Shown: positions 12,901 to 24,599, numbered from the stretch's first letter. The stretch: DNA of 64,000 nucleotides from Callipepla californica brunnescens (GCA_023055505.1 JALIRH010000002.1:41396233-41460232), one strand, 5' to 3'. The notes: a model not told the origin generated them from the letters alone. A program made the numbers and translations.

Positions 12901-13466
12901 TGCTATTTAGTTAATAAAGTAACAGGAATACATTAAGAAGTAAGTACAACTGGGGTAGCTGAAATCAGGTTGTTAGTGTGTATTTGGCAAACATAGAGGT
13001 ATATGAGGAATGAAGGCAGAAACAGATCCATAAGAAGAGTGGTTTAATTGACCAGATGAGGCCCACTTCAATTTCATTGACTTCTGTGATGTTACTCCTG
13101 AGTGAATGTGGTCTGTAAAGAGATTAGTCCTCTAGGAGAAAATGGCATCTTGTCATCAGCCCCTGTTTATCTTACTGGAAAACTTACTGTGCCTTGAGAG
13201 CTTGGAAGAATGTGGAAACAAAAGGAAAAGAAGCAATTGCCAGTCAAGGTGAATATAATTAGGATTAAATCAATGTGACAGAAATTAAGCACCTCATTAT
13301 TATAAGATGCTAAACTCTGCAAGACATAAACAAATTAGAGCATTTTTTTACAGTAATAGGGGCTCCTTGGAAAGTAAACAAACAGAACACCAGGAAGGTT
13401 TATGTCACAGCACTAATTAAAATCCCAGGCAAGGAAGATAAAAATACCTTGGATTTAACAAGAATA

Positions 13467-13484
13467 ATAAATAAATAAATAAAA
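13467..13484. repeat. (AAAT)n microsatellite
   Basis: About four tandem AAAT units lie in an AT-rich context. Confidence 0.85.
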
Positions 13485-13855
13485 CCTTTTTAAAAGAACA
13501 TATGGACAGATCTTCTCACAAAATACTTAGATTATCGCGGGAAAAAAAAAAAAAAGTGGAATAAATAATTGGTGCTCAGAAGTTGAAAAATATGTTCTAA
13601 ATGAGAACCTAGATTTGAAGAAGAAGATTGTTAGGATTGTTTTACTGAATGTGCAAAACCTAAGTATCTCTTCAAGCTTTTAACCTCCTTTTATTGCCAG
13701 TACTGGAAACATGGCTCCAGCACAGACCACCAATGGGCCATGTTCTCTGCCTTTACCAGCTGCATTTGGATCTGTCAATCTGTGAGTTCTCATGAGACAG
13801 AGAAAGAAAAAAACATTGCAATGCTCAATACTGTTAAAACATTAGAAATCTTCAA

Positions 13856-13870
13856 CATACATACATACAT
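13856..13870. repeat. (ATAC)n microsatellite
   Basis: Nearly four tandem ATAC units. Confidence 0.8.
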
Positions 13871-14623
13871 CTGTTAACTAAACTGGAACAACAGAGGTAT
13901 GGATGAATGTTCCTCCCTCCAGCTGTGCAAGCAATGTGCCAGTCTTTTGCAGGAGGACAGCAGCAGCTAACTGGCAGCAAATGAGGCACATTAACCTATT
14001 CTACTATCTCAGCTGGTTGCAAGAGTCTCTATTAACTTGAAGAGTTGAAGTGGCATGAAAATAATTACCTGCCTAAACCCAAAGTCCCCACAGCTTAGCC
14101 CCACAAACTAAATATTAACCAAGAATTACATCTGTTATTTGAACCGATTCGCTGAACATCTTTAATGGTTATTATCACACATTTGTTGAAATACAGTTAT
14201 TGGCCAATGTTGTCTCATTGTGACTGCTCAGATGAGTCAGCCAGCATTGTCTTTGGTTGGATGGTCATGCAATAAATTCTTTATTTACATTCATAACAAT
14301 CAAGTTGCAAGTTAGTTCCTCTAATATTTCTATATTTTGTGAACTTCTACAAAATCAGTTTTGTGAATATTCCTGTATGGTAAAAAAATTTGGTCCATGT
14401 CAGATTTATTTTTCTATTTCAAATTAATTTCCCGGATCTAATCTCTAAACTGAAAACAATTTATATATATATATTTTTTTAATGTATTACCTGAGCAATT
14501 TTTGGATTATTCATGGGAGAAGTCAAACACTGATGCTACTTCAGAATATGTACGCAGTAATACTACAACTGAAACTTTCTTCTGTATTCTTTGATTACAA
14601 AAAGTTAGCTACACTGTTCTCCA

Positions 14624-14647
14624 GATCCAGTTCTGGATCCAGTTCTA
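14624..14647. repeat. 12-bp tandem duplication
   Basis: GATCCAGTTCT followed by one variable base occurs twice in tandem. A second 12-bp duplication (TTAGGGTATC plus two bases) lies about 60 bp downstream at 14710-14731. The TTAGGG there is not a telomeric array. Confidence 0.8.
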
Positions 14648-16097
14648 CACTTTCTACCCCGACTTACTTCAGTTGCTCGTGTATAATCTGTACTACATTT
14701 TGATGCATCTTAGGGTATCCATTAGGGTATCACATGAGACTAGAAGACATGAGAGCATTGTAAGTTCTACAGATCTTAGCAAGATGAAGTTTATACATAG
14801 CTGAAGACAACATACTGTCTATTTGATCTTTTAAATTATTATTCTACATTTCATTTCCTGCTTTTCTGGTTGCAAAGGTTCTGTCCTCCTTTTGTTATGC
14901 TTGAGGGTCATTACCTAGGCTTTATGATGAACCAATACATTTTTCTCATATTTTTTCAGCAAATCTTTCAAAAGATGCTGCATCAGAAAATGTATAGTGA
15001 GTCCACGTATACTGAGAAGCACAAACAATGCATTCATGTGTATGTATGCCTCCTCTTGATGACAGGGAATGCTCAGTACAGTGCCTCATAACTGGGAGTA
15101 CAATTCACTCATGTTACTTCATTTGGTGTATGTCACAGGGACCATGGATTATTAACAGTTAAATAGTTGAAGCATGTAAGTTTAAGCTAATTAAATATCC
15201 CTATTAAAAAAAAAAAAGTCTAGAAAAGAAGTTTTATTTTCCCAGAGAATATGTACTATTAAGAAACTTCCATTCAGTTGAAAATCTTCTCTATCTTTAA
15301 TGAAAAATAAAACACTAACATTTATACTAAAATTTAAAGAGCTTTTATTGGCAACTAAAAGTGCCAGTCTTTTCCATTTTCTTTTTCTAAATTTAAAAAA
15401 TGAGAAAATAGCAAATGGTGCTTCCTTTCTTTTCTGTCTCCTCTATCTCCTCCTCAGCTTCCTGTTCACCAACATAAATATATCTGCAAATCAGACCATC
15501 ATTCTAATTGCTAGGCTTTATTTTGGGCTGATACTTTAACTACCACAAATTTATCTTACAATGCTTTAATCAAGGTGAAGACAACTGAAAAGCAAAAAAG
15601 TAAATACTTTTGTTTACTTCCTACTGTATTTCAAAACCTAGCTTTTTCCAGTTATTTTATACTGGTATACTTCAGCAATAGAAGGAAAAAAAATGAATTG
15701 CTTAAGTACAGATTCAGTTCCATAATGTTCTGAGTGATTTCTAAGTCAAAAATGTGGGGTGTTTTCTCCTCTTCTAGCCTTATTTGTGCAGACATTTTCA
15801 TATCTCTTTAACTCAAGTTAATGCAGGGATGTCCTCATGTATTTAACAGAGTACATCTAAGGCATTCTAACTTTTATTAAGCAGTTGCTAACATAATGAG
15901 GAAATACAAGCCAGAAATGCTTCAGACCTTCCCACCTCTCTGGCTCAGATCCTGCTTTTCCGTTCTTCAGACTCACGGCCAGGGGTACAAAGCTGCAATA
16001 CTGCTCTATGGCCTCAATTTTCAGGGCTTCTCCCTGTCTGAATGTAGACCAGGGTCAAGCTATACTCTTCAGTGTTTTAATCATTGTCATTATAACC

Positions 16098-16117
16098 TTT
16101 TTTTTTTTTTTTTTTTT
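16098..16117. repeat. Poly-T run (20) abutting a CR1 remnant
   Basis: A T homopolymer ends one base before a degenerate CR1 3' end. CR1 tails are octamers and not poly-A, so the run is probably an independent expansion. Confidence 0.85.
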
Positions 16118-16118
16118 C

Positions 16119-16178
16119 AATCATAGGATAATTTAGAGTGGAAGGGTTGCACAGGTATCATGTGGTCCAAACCTTAGC
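16119..16178 (-). mobile_element. CR1: Degenerate CR1 3' end remnant
   Basis: The plus strand shows AATCATAGGATAATTTAGAG, then TGGAAGGGTTGCACAGGTATC and GTGGTCCAAACC. This parallels the reverse-complemented CR1 3' end (octamer, TTGGAAGGGACC, GGGATCATCGAGTCCAACC), but with many changes. The match is short and old, so the call is moderate. Confidence 0.6.
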
Positions 16179-17786
16179 ATTCAAAGCATGGACAATATCA
16201 TGCAATACACTACTTTCATTATTAATATTTCTTATAGACCACAGTTTGTAAGGATTTTAACTATAGTTTTGTAAAATAAGCAAGTGAAGTTCATGTGGTC
16301 TATTGTTGTAGAATTTAGGTGAGAAGAATCTAGTCAGTTTCTCTAAGGGAAGAAAACACCAGGAAAAGTGAGCTCTCAGGAAGCTGTTACAAATTCTTGT
16401 TTCTCCTTGAATATTCACTCCTTAATGAAAACTTGCAGATATTCCAAAGAATATCTAGAGTCTGGTTTTGCATTTCCCTTTGGAGGAGACCTTACAACTC
16501 TGCTGTAATTTAACCACTGAAAGTTCCACACCAGGAAGAGGCCAGGGGCAAAGTTGCTCTGATTTTAACACCATCCCCAGCACTGTTTTTTATTACTACA
16601 TCCCCTCCGGTCTTTAGGCTGCAAGAGATATCAAAGTCAACTTTCCAAATCTATTTTTACAATAATTCAGGCTGTTTTCATGCAGTTTTTTAACATTTTC
16701 CATCTGCAACACATTTAAAGTATGGAATCCAATTATACGTGAAAATGTAAACTGGTATCAGTTGATGAAAAAATAAAGACCACATGTACACATTAAGGAG
16801 TATAATCTCTGTGTTATTCCTTGCATTTGTCCTATGCAGTGAAACATAAATACCTTTTTTCAGCTTGTTCAGAAATGTTATTGGTATGCTTTTCTGCATC
16901 CTGCTGCCTCAGCTTTACTCAAAGTAGATGCAAACAATAAATAAAATTACTACTAAAGTTACCTCTTTTAAGAAGTGGTTATTATAATAAGAAAAGTGAT
17001 GCAATAAAAATGATATCTCAGTTTTGTATTTATTCTCCCCTAGTGAGTTATCAAATGTGCTCAGTTTGCAAGTAAAAACAAGATTCTACTAACTGCCAGA
17101 ACTGAGGCTACACGTGACTTGGAAAGCAGACTGTTCTTCTCCTCTCTTTCCAGTGACAAATGTTTTAGAATAATAAACATACCAACCTATCTGGATGATG
17201 GTGCGGGAGGTTAAATACAAGGCTTTGTGCTTCTACTTTTCAGTGCAGATAATGGAAAATATTTATTTACAGGTAAGTGTATGAAAGTGATACAAAGCAT
17301 GAGGCAGTTTCTTGGCTGTCTTTCTGAGGCAGTCTTGGCTCCAACAGCACCCCTTAAGATAGGGCTACCATAAATGTTAATGGAACACTGATTTAGAATA
17401 AGTGTATCAAAATTTTAAATGGCTGAAATTATACTTGAATAGTTGTCTTATTAGTCAGCATCTCTAGAGATCTGACCAAAAGCTCAGTTATGGATATGGT
17501 TCAGAGGATATCCTCTTTCTTCCAATTAGTAACTGGGAAAGTTACAGAAAAATGGAAATGCAAAGGCTGATTCTACACTTCCTTGTGAAAGCACAGACCT
17601 CCCAGACATCCTCCTTTGTCTCCCCACCACCCATTGTCTAGTTCAGGTAGCTGTGCAGTGCACTGAATGGTATTCCTGCAGCAGATGCCCTGCATATATT
17701 TATTGAAATCACTTAAAAGGGCCATGTGACATGTTAAGACCACATCCTAACATTCTGTGTGTTGTTCTGGCTTCTGTGTTTTCTGG

Positions 17787-17810
17787 CTATGAATCTATGA
17801 ATCTATGAAT
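17787..17810. repeat. (CTATGAAT)3 octamer array
   Basis: Three perfect copies of an 8-base unit. The unit differs at one base from CTATGATT, the plus-sense tail repeat of CR1, but the DNA on either side does not look like CR1. It could be the last trace of a CR1 tail or an independent minisatellite. Confidence 0.8.
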
Positions 17811-18259
17811 TTTGACATAAGTATTGAAGATCCAAGTGAACCCATAATCAAGGTAATGGACTGCTTTTTAGCTTTTCTTTCCCACCTTGGATTGTTTTCC
17901 ACCTTCTTCAAAGCAGTTCAATGATTTTTCAGACTTTCTGAGAGTCATTTAAGGTGAAATCACCTCAATCGCTATACCTGAAAGCACATGATTTCATTAC
18001 TGCAGATAAAGTGCCCACAGAATGGCTTCTGGAACAAAGATAGAATTAAGGCTGTTATTAAAATGCTGTTTTGCCTTGCTTTACATCAGTGTTAAGGTTT
18101 TATGGACTGTAGGCTTTTGTATTTGGCTTGTATATTTACACTTTATTGACAAGAAATTATATCATCTAGTTTTATATGAATAAAACCAGAACTGATGGCT
18201 GGGATGAACCTGAAGATTTTTGATAAACTAGTTCAGGAGAAAAAATAAAAAGAGAAGAC

Positions 18260-18286
18260 AAAAAAAAAAAAAAAAAAAAAAAAAAA
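18260..18286. repeat. Poly-A run (27)
   Basis: The uninterrupted A run is preceded by A-rich sequence containing AATAAA-like motifs (for example GAATAAAACC about 80 bp upstream). I looked for a retrocopied coding sequence upstream and found none. Confidence 0.9.
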
Positions 18287-18745
18287 GAAATTAGCAGTCT
18301 AGCAGTCTTTGATTTGTGAATAATACTTCTTTCCTTCATAAATTTAGCAACAAAAAGCCCATTCTTACTGTGGCTTTATAAAAGGGAAATTTATTTGAAA
18401 TTTATTTGAAATACATGGTTACAAAGAGCTGAGACCTTTTTTTTTTTTTGAAAAGAAATATGTTTTCTCTAACTTGCTTGCTTGGATTTACTAGTAATTT
18501 TTTAAAAAAAACCTTCTTCCTGCTGTGTATTAGCAACATAACCTTTTGCTTTTAGAGCAGTCATGATCAGTTTATGAAAGTTGTATAAATAAACGTGAAG
18601 TAGAATAAAGTAATGGCAAATTATGTGCTACTTTTGATAATCCAGTTAAAGCAACAGCAGTAACTATCTAATATTTTCAGAGTCTCACTGAACTGTCACA
18701 CATGCATCTGTCATATTGATCACTGTCTCTTTTCTTCTGCACTAA

Positions 18746-18826
18746 ATTTAATTTATATTATTATAAATAATAAATATTACATATATATATATTATATTAT
18801 AAATAATAAATTATAAATTTATATTG
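18746..18826. repeat. AT-only low-complexity, palindrome-rich patch
   Basis: Almost pure A/T sequence with two copies of an ATTATAAATAATAAAT-like unit on either side of an (AT)n core. It can form cruciform-like pairing. No element is identifiable. Confidence 0.75.
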
Positions 18827-20499
18827 CTCTGATGTCAATCAAAATAATAATTTTTTTTTCAATAATATAAAAATTTTATCTGAGCTTTTAGTCCTCTCGA
18901 ATCTGGTATTTACTAAATTCTATTTCAACGGAATACATAGATTCAGTGAAAGCTACAAAAGCATGTATGCATTTACTTGACTCAAAATTGTGCTAGTGTC
19001 TTCCATGGGTCTACCTGTGACTCTGAAGCTGTATGTGCTAATATACTTTAACAAGTGTCTTAGAGAGAGAAGCTGAAGCCTTGTGCAGTGTCAAACTGAT
19101 TATCACTGAAGATCTAGGTGTTTGTTTATTTAGATATCACTCAAGCAAACCTCCCATTTCTTAACTTCTCTAATGTTTACACTCTCCCATTCCATGCTCT
19201 CGACTCAGATCTAGACCAGCTTGTACTTTAAACTTCACTGAGTGGAAACACATTGCCCTCTCACATACATTGGTGCAATTCACATGATTTGTGCCAGAAT
19301 AAGTAACAAACAAACAGTTTACAGTGAATGCATTTTACTTTAGATGTTTAGCCCTAGGCATGGCAAGCTACTCTCAGAATTTCCTCCAGCTTGCCCTTTC
19401 CTCGATTATTCTTTTCTCCCTGGCAGAAACCTCTGAATAAGTCTTTACTACTGTTTTTTTTCCTCTTTGCAGCTGCTGCTCTTTCTCTGTAACGTACAAT
19501 TCACTCTAGAAATAATTCTAGCTGTAAATAAGGTACGCAGACATTGCCTTGTACCTGTACCACCCAAATTAGTTGTACCTCAAATCACATTTCACCTTTC
19601 ACATCTGAAATGAACAACAATAAAAAATGTCTGCTATTATGGTCCCGTAAAGCATATTAAATGTAAACTCACTGACAAAATTTCACCATGTTTTTCTTGA
19701 ACCATATTTATCTGGTTCATATCATCAGAATTTGAGATGTCTGTGTAGTGCTGGATCTTTGCCCCCTACTTTAATTTGCTTTCTCCATAACAGGTAAGCT
19801 AGCCTAGGTTAAATAAAAAATATAGCAGCTATAATCAGCAAAAAGAGAAAATCAGATGTAGTGTGAGATATCATAACACGGAAGATCAGACTAGAGGTGG
19901 TGTTGATTTAGTTTAAATCTAATGCTGAATAAGCTGGAAGCTGTTCTCAGGGTCTTTTGTTTGAAAACTGAGTAATAAAGAAAGAATTTCAGCCAAATAC
20001 TGTCCTATAGTAAATGTAAAAGTCATTTCATTCCTTTTTCATTTCCTCAGATTACAGGCAGTCAAGAAACACACATAGACAGAAAATCTATTCTTGGATT
20101 CACTAGAATGAGTGAATCAGTTCAGATTAAACAGGAAACAGCACAAATCTTTGAAACTTCAGCCAAACAAAACCAGTCAGTCTTGGAACATGAAGGAGTT
20201 TAATTAGCTTTGTGTTACTCATTCTAACTCATCAGTTCAGCATTTCTAGTGAAATCAGAAATGGAAATACCAAAATAACTGCAAAAAAGTGTTCTCATGT
20301 TATTTCCAAACTTTAAACCTAATAGCTAAATATATTTCAGACCATCTGGCAGAGAAAGCCTTTCTCTTAGTTGGGATGTGGGAATTATGTTACCTGATGA
20401 TCTAATAATTCAACATGTCACTTTTACCAGTGGGTAAATCCCATTCTAGAATGCAGGACTCTGCAGTGCCTGACACAGAAGAGAATCATTTGTCTCTAC

Positions 20500-20620
20500 T
20501 CAACTGCTGCTGAAGGCTCAGCTAGAATATGGTGCTTGGTTTGGGGTGCTGTATAACACAAGAGCTGTGAACAAATCATAGAGTAACCAGAGAAGGGCAA
20601 CAACAGTGAACTCCTAGTGA
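20500..20620 (+). mobile_element. Old CR1/L3-type LINE remnant
   Basis: The plus strand reads GCTCAGCTAGAATATGGTGC, TTGGTTTGGGGTGCTGTA, ACACAAGAGCTGTGAACAAA and CCAGAGAAGGGCAACAA. This resembles the end of CR1/L3 ORF2, where the protein reads roughly LE-Y-VWG, then ER-Q-RATK. Divergence is high and there is no tail, so it is an ancient copy on the plus strand. The neighbouring 66-codon minus-strand frame is a shadow. Confidence 0.55.
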
Positions 20621-21002
20621 GTGTAATCTGTGATGAATGACTGAATAATCTTGTTACATTTACTATTGCAGAGGCATGTTTATCTGCAGAAATCATACCT
20701 TTCTTCCCCTTTGTTAAACGTGATTATAAAAAACACAGTGACAAATTGTTCACTATAATTGTAGTAAAAAAGAAAAAAAAGGAATTAGTTCAGTTTGTCA
20801 GAAATACTAAAGATCTTAAAAGAATCTAGATATGCACAGAAGAAATCACCTCAACTGACCAGGTTTCATGAAATACCTTTTACTATGGATTCTGAGAGGG
20901 CAAATCAGAGAAATTGCTCAGAAACTTTAAGTTCTTAGAAAATCAGTTATAGAACTGTTTAAATATAATTAGAGGTTATTCCGCTACTTCAGAACAGTAG
21001 AA

Positions 21003-21332
21003 AATCATAGAATCATACAATCATAGAATCACCAAGGTTGGAAAAGTCCTCCAAGATCATCTAATCCAACTGTCTACCTACCATCAATATTTCTCCACTA
21101 AACCATGTACCTCAGTACAACATCTATATGTTTCTTGAATGCCTCCAGGGATGATAAATGGAGGAATATCTATTAATGGATATTCTTCTACTGTCACCAA
21201 TCTCCATCTGGACATCGAGACATTGATCACCGATGTCTAGGTACCATGTCATAATCGGTTCCTCATCCATCAAACATTATACCCATTAAATCTATGTCTT
21301 TGCAGTTTGGAGAGAAGTATGTAATGGGATGA
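21003..21332 (-). mobile_element. CR1: CR1 LINE, 3' end plus an RT-domain piece, internally deleted
   Basis: The plus strand starts with octamers (ATCATAGAATCATACAATC), then ACCAAGGTTGGAAAAGTCCTCC and GATCATCTAATCCAAC, to about 21160. A short unmatched gap follows. From about 21218 a second block begins: ATTGATCACCGATGTCTAGG, GTTCCTCATCCATCAAACA, CCCATTAAATCTATG and CAGTTTGGAGAGAAG. Read on the minus strand, this second block corresponds to the CR1 reverse-transcriptase region after the KAFDTV motif (a Lys-Leu-x-Arg-x-x-Phe segment followed by Trp-Met-Arg-Asn-Arg). The copy is therefore minus-strand with a large internal deletion joining distant parts of the element. Confidence 0.88.
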
Positions 21333-22445
21333 TATTTATTTTATTTAGCTTTGACTGCAATATGTTGTATGTGAAAATCTAGTAAATCAACAAAACCAGA
21401 CAAAGCAGAGCTTCAGGACCTTTCTGAGCTTCTGCTACTAATAATGTTGCTGTGTGTTCACTGAAGACTTTTTTCAAAAGCTTCAGGATTAATTTGCTAT
21501 CAGAATGGATGACAAGCATTCACATACCAAATAATGATATTTTTAATTCATAATTTATCATGTTATGTGATGTCATATATTAAATAAAGCTGTATTAATT
21601 CTGAGTGAACACTTCCTTTCAGTGAATAGCAATTAGTTCCCATATGACTGTGCTTTTCTCAAAAAAAAAAGCAGCAGGTTGAGAGGGTGGAATATTTCTT
21701 CCATAAGAAAACAGAAATGTTTCTCTAATATTTCCAAAACCTGCTGAGGGAATTTTCAGGAAGAAATGTCTGGGATGATAAACTGAATACAATCTCTACT
21801 GAAATGAAAAAGAACCAAAGCAGATTAAAAAGTTTGTTTAAAACCTAGAAATAAATCTGACATCACTTTTTAGTCCCCTTCATTCAAACAGAATTATATT
21901 TGTTGTTCCAATGGAGATGGAACAAAAACTGAGTTCCAGACTGAGCTCTAATTTTACTGGTAGAAAATCTGTGGGTGAAATCATATGTGAAAACTGACAT
22001 AGAGAAATAGCCCACAAAATCCTTCTTGATCCTGCTAGTTCTTTCTATGAAATCAGAGGGATAAGAAGCAGCATAAGCTAAACAAAATGACAGCAGACTG
22101 AATGCATCTTTTGAAACTACTTCTTTAAAATGACTGAGATCCAGAAACACAAACCCATATCATTTGTTGAAAACACAAAAAGGTATGACAGACTTATCAT
22201 TTACAAGATTAAGTCTAATACAGAAGTAACAAACTATTCAAAGATACCTCATTCAATAGTTAAAATGCATGTCTGGTGGCAGAGAGATAAATAAATTGCA
22301 TGAATAGAGGTTTACCATCTGTCCACTAGATCCCAGCTTTTTTCACCAATCCTTCCCACTTCAACAACTCCCACTGGTTTCTCACATCATTTAAACTCTA
22401 TGTAGATTTCTCTGTGCTCCTATAAAGGTGTCTTTCTTTCCACGT
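21333..22445. other. Non-genic stretch
   Basis: There is no recognised element. The 88-codon minus-strand frame at 21884-22150 has no domain-like features, and I treat it as chance. Confidence 0.5.
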
Positions 22446-22877
22446 TCATGAAATTTGAGGTCTGTTTCTGCTCCCTGCTTCTTGTTGCCCCTTGTTTCTC
22501 TTAAGGTCCTCAAAAGAAGATACAGTAGTTTTCTTCCTTCTGGGTTTCTTCTTCATAGTACCATTCTGCTTTCCAGGATTTGAAAAGAGTATCTCAATCT
22601 GTTTTTTAAAATTAATTGTATAAAGAAATGCATAAAGAAATTTTCTAAGAGCACCTGAACTTAATCCCTTTGGAATGAAACCAGAAGTGTTCCAGGAAGG
22701 CTCCTGATGGTTTCCAAATATCAAAGGACAAACACACAGATCAAGACTACAGTTCATCCAATGCATTTCCCTGTAATATAGACAGCACAGAGCTGGGTCC
22801 TCATGCAGTTTCACTGCTAACCTGGACCACGCTACTTGCATAGAGACACAGATCTTCCTCTGCTTGGGTGAGACCAC
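22446..22877 (-). other. Unassigned 143-codon open frame
   Basis: I do not recognise the translated product. It has a Cys-rich N-terminal half, including a CLYY and a CSLDLCVC segment, and a basic Lys/Arg-rich C-terminal third (MKKKPRRKKTT). There is no signal peptide, membrane segment or known motif. It overlaps by 10 bases, head to head, a 132-codon plus-strand frame (22868-23266). No promoter, splice or polyadenylation context supports transcription. A chance frame or a terminal exon of a long noncoding RNA is likelier than a protein gene. Confidence 0.15.
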
Positions 22878-23266
22878 CCTGCCTCCACGTGAGGTTTCAG
22901 CCTATCCCAAAACAGTCACGGAAAAAACAAGCAGGTAACCTTTCTCCAAGTTATCAATATAGAAAGGAAAAGAAAAACACATTGCGTCTACATAGGAAAT
23001 GGAGCAAGTCATGCAGATTAATCATCTTTCAGCCTGTGAATATCTCACTCATGAATATCACAGTGCCACAAAGAGAAGGTTCATTGTTGGTTAAAGGGTT
23101 CCTTGGGGAGGTAGGAGTTCTGGTTCAAATCACTGCTCCGTTTGCTTCCCCTCCTCTTGCTGGCTGTCTTCTTTCTCCTAACAGAACTCATACTGCATCA
23201 GATATTGTGGAAGAGTATAAAGTGTTATCTTCTTCATTCCAGGACATATCTGGAAGTAGGAATTGA
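22868..23266 (+). other. Unassigned 132-codon open frame
   Basis: This frame diverges from the 143-codon minus-strand frame at 22446-22877. The peptide is basic at the N-terminus, with a more hydrophobic stretch around residues 75-100 (LLVKGFLGEVGVLVQITAPF). No known family is recognised. The pairing of two longish divergent frames over about 820 bp is unusual for this window, but both could be chance in a patch that is slightly less AT-rich. Confidence 0.15.
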
Positions 23267-23901
23267 GCTGCTAAATTATATTTGGACTTGAGCCAGCACA
23301 TGCAAAACAGGCACTGAATAAAAATTGCTAGTAGAATTTAAAGTGCATCTAATTTTTTAAGAGCTGGATGGAAGTACTGTAAGTATAAATGAAACACAAA
23401 AGAATATTTAAGCAATTTAGTATTCATCTATACAGCACAAGGACCAAGATACAGATTCATCAAGCTAATTGCAACCAGATTTCGACATCCACACATTCTT
23501 TTTCAACATGGTAGAAAGCCACAACATGAGTTCAGAAAGTAAAGTAGTTCTACTAGTGCCCTACCCTAGCCATCACTAGTACTAATTGTCAGACACCAAT
23601 TTTGCAAAAACAGAGGTTTAAGCTTCAAGCCCAAGAACCAATACAGTCTAGTATAATTTTTTTATTCATACTCTGCATAAGGTGTGTGAACACTTTACTG
23701 CTTCTCTGCAAATATAACAGTATTTGAATCAGCAGTCCAAGTGTCTTAAAACAGAGAGTTGTAATTGTGCGGGTTATCACATATTGAGACAACCACTGCA
23801 TTCCATGTTTCCAATTAAAGCAGAGTCAGATTATTTCACCTTTCTTAAATTTGATCTTAAGAATAGATCTACTCCGAAAGTTCTAAGTACCATTACTGAT
23901 G

Positions 23902-24370
23902 TACAAGCGATGCTCCGAAAGTAATGCCTCCTGTTTTATTAGGCCTGGGATATAAGAGGTGGATGTTGGTGGTATGAAAGAAGGAGTTGAACCTTCCCAC
24001 TAATATTCCATTACATTTTGTTGCTGCGTAAGAGGTGGCAGCAGAGGCACAGTTTGACAAAATGGCATCTGACATACGTGTGTGTGTGAAGAAAAGGTGT
24101 GTCACTGAACTCCATGCAGAAAAAATTGTACCCATTGACATTCTTGCTGAACATTTTGCAGAACAAAAAGTAGATATGAGCATAGTGAGATGGTGGGTGG
24201 TGGATTGCAGCAGTGGCTACAGCAACATGAAAGGCAAGCTATGTTTGTGCAGCCCTAACAAATATTGTTTTGTAGCTGAGCATTTGCTCAATCAAATAGT
24301 GTTATTGTGCTATTTGATGTAATTTCCATGGAAATAAATAGGAGGCAGTACTTTTGGTGTGATCTATTTA
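23902..24370 (+). mobile_element. Galluhop (mariner) copy with internal deletion
   Basis: The left terminus TACAAGCGATGCTCCGAAAG and the right terminus ending CTTTTGGTGTGATCTATTTA are imperfect inverted repeats. Both match the ends I know for the chicken mariner Galluhop, with TA at each end as mariner insertion requires. The left part carries the transposase start and helix-turn-helix region. At about 24240 it jumps to the 3' end (GTTTTGTAGCTGAG, then TTTCCATGGAAATAAATAGG). Compared with the copy at 48884-49995, roughly 640 bp corresponding to about 49235-49870 is missing, so the element is non-autonomous. It is in the same orientation as the other copy. Confidence 0.92.
24035..24322 (+). 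pseudogene. Truncated Galluhop transposase fused to the element's 3' end
   Basis: A 95-codon frame starts at the usual mariner transposase region. Residues about 1-70 align with the N-terminal DNA-binding half: a RCVTELHAEKIVPIDI segment, then WWVVDCSSGYSNMKGK, which matches the RRWVVRFSSGDSDVKDK motif. Past the deletion point the frame reads into the former 3' untranslated end and closes near TTTGATGTAA. The whole catalytic domain with its DD34D triad is absent. Known mariner biology would allow a DNA-binding-only product to compete for terminal repeats, but nothing here shows expression. The fused frame is most simply a by-product of the deletion. Confidence 0.8.
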
Positions 24371-24536
24371 TATATAATTAGAAGATTTCTAATAGTAGCC
24401 TGAATTTTAGCTAAGCAGGAAAGGGCATAAGAGAAATTGAAAGCTGTAGTCTTATGAGATGCAGAAAACCATTGTCTGAATGCGAAGTACCGTAGGTACT
24501 GAGCCAGATTTGTATCCCAAAGTGGTATATTTGTAC
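24371..24536. other. Short non-genic stretch
   Basis: Nothing is recognised between the mariner copy and the CAAA tract. Confidence 0.5.
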
Positions 24537-24599
24537 AAAACAAACAAACAAACAGACAGACAAACAAACAAACAAACAAACAAACAAACAAACAAAAAC
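24537..24599. repeat. (CAAA)n microsatellite
   Basis: About fifteen tetranucleotide units, with two units changed to CAGA near the left side. The minus-strand reading gives Phe-Val-Cys-Leu repeats, which explains the two Cys-rich open frames here. They are not genes. Confidence 0.95.

Larger units (their letters stand above)
9646..16097. other. AT-rich non-genic stretch
   Basis: There is no supportable gene. The stretch contains a T-rich/A-rich low-complexity patch at about 9855-9960, an AAAT microsatellite at 13467-13484, an A run at 13542-13555, an ATAC microsatellite at 13856-13870 and two short tandem duplications at 14624-14647 and 14710-14731. I see no transposon family in the rest. 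Confidence 0.55.
16179..20499. other. AT-rich non-genic stretch
   Basis: There is no gene. It contains an octamer triplet (17787-17810), a 27-base A run (18260-18286), an 11-bp tandem pair (18387-18408) and an AT-only palindrome-rich patch (about 18746-18826). Confidence 0.55.

Noticed and set aside
14710..14731. TTAGGG motifs suggesting interstitial telomere repeats
   Set aside because: The unit is 12 bp and occurs only twice; no TTAGGG array.
18010..18290. Possible processed pseudogene ending at the 27-base A run
   Set aside because: No coding-like sequence or GC shift upstream of the A run; A runs are common in this window.
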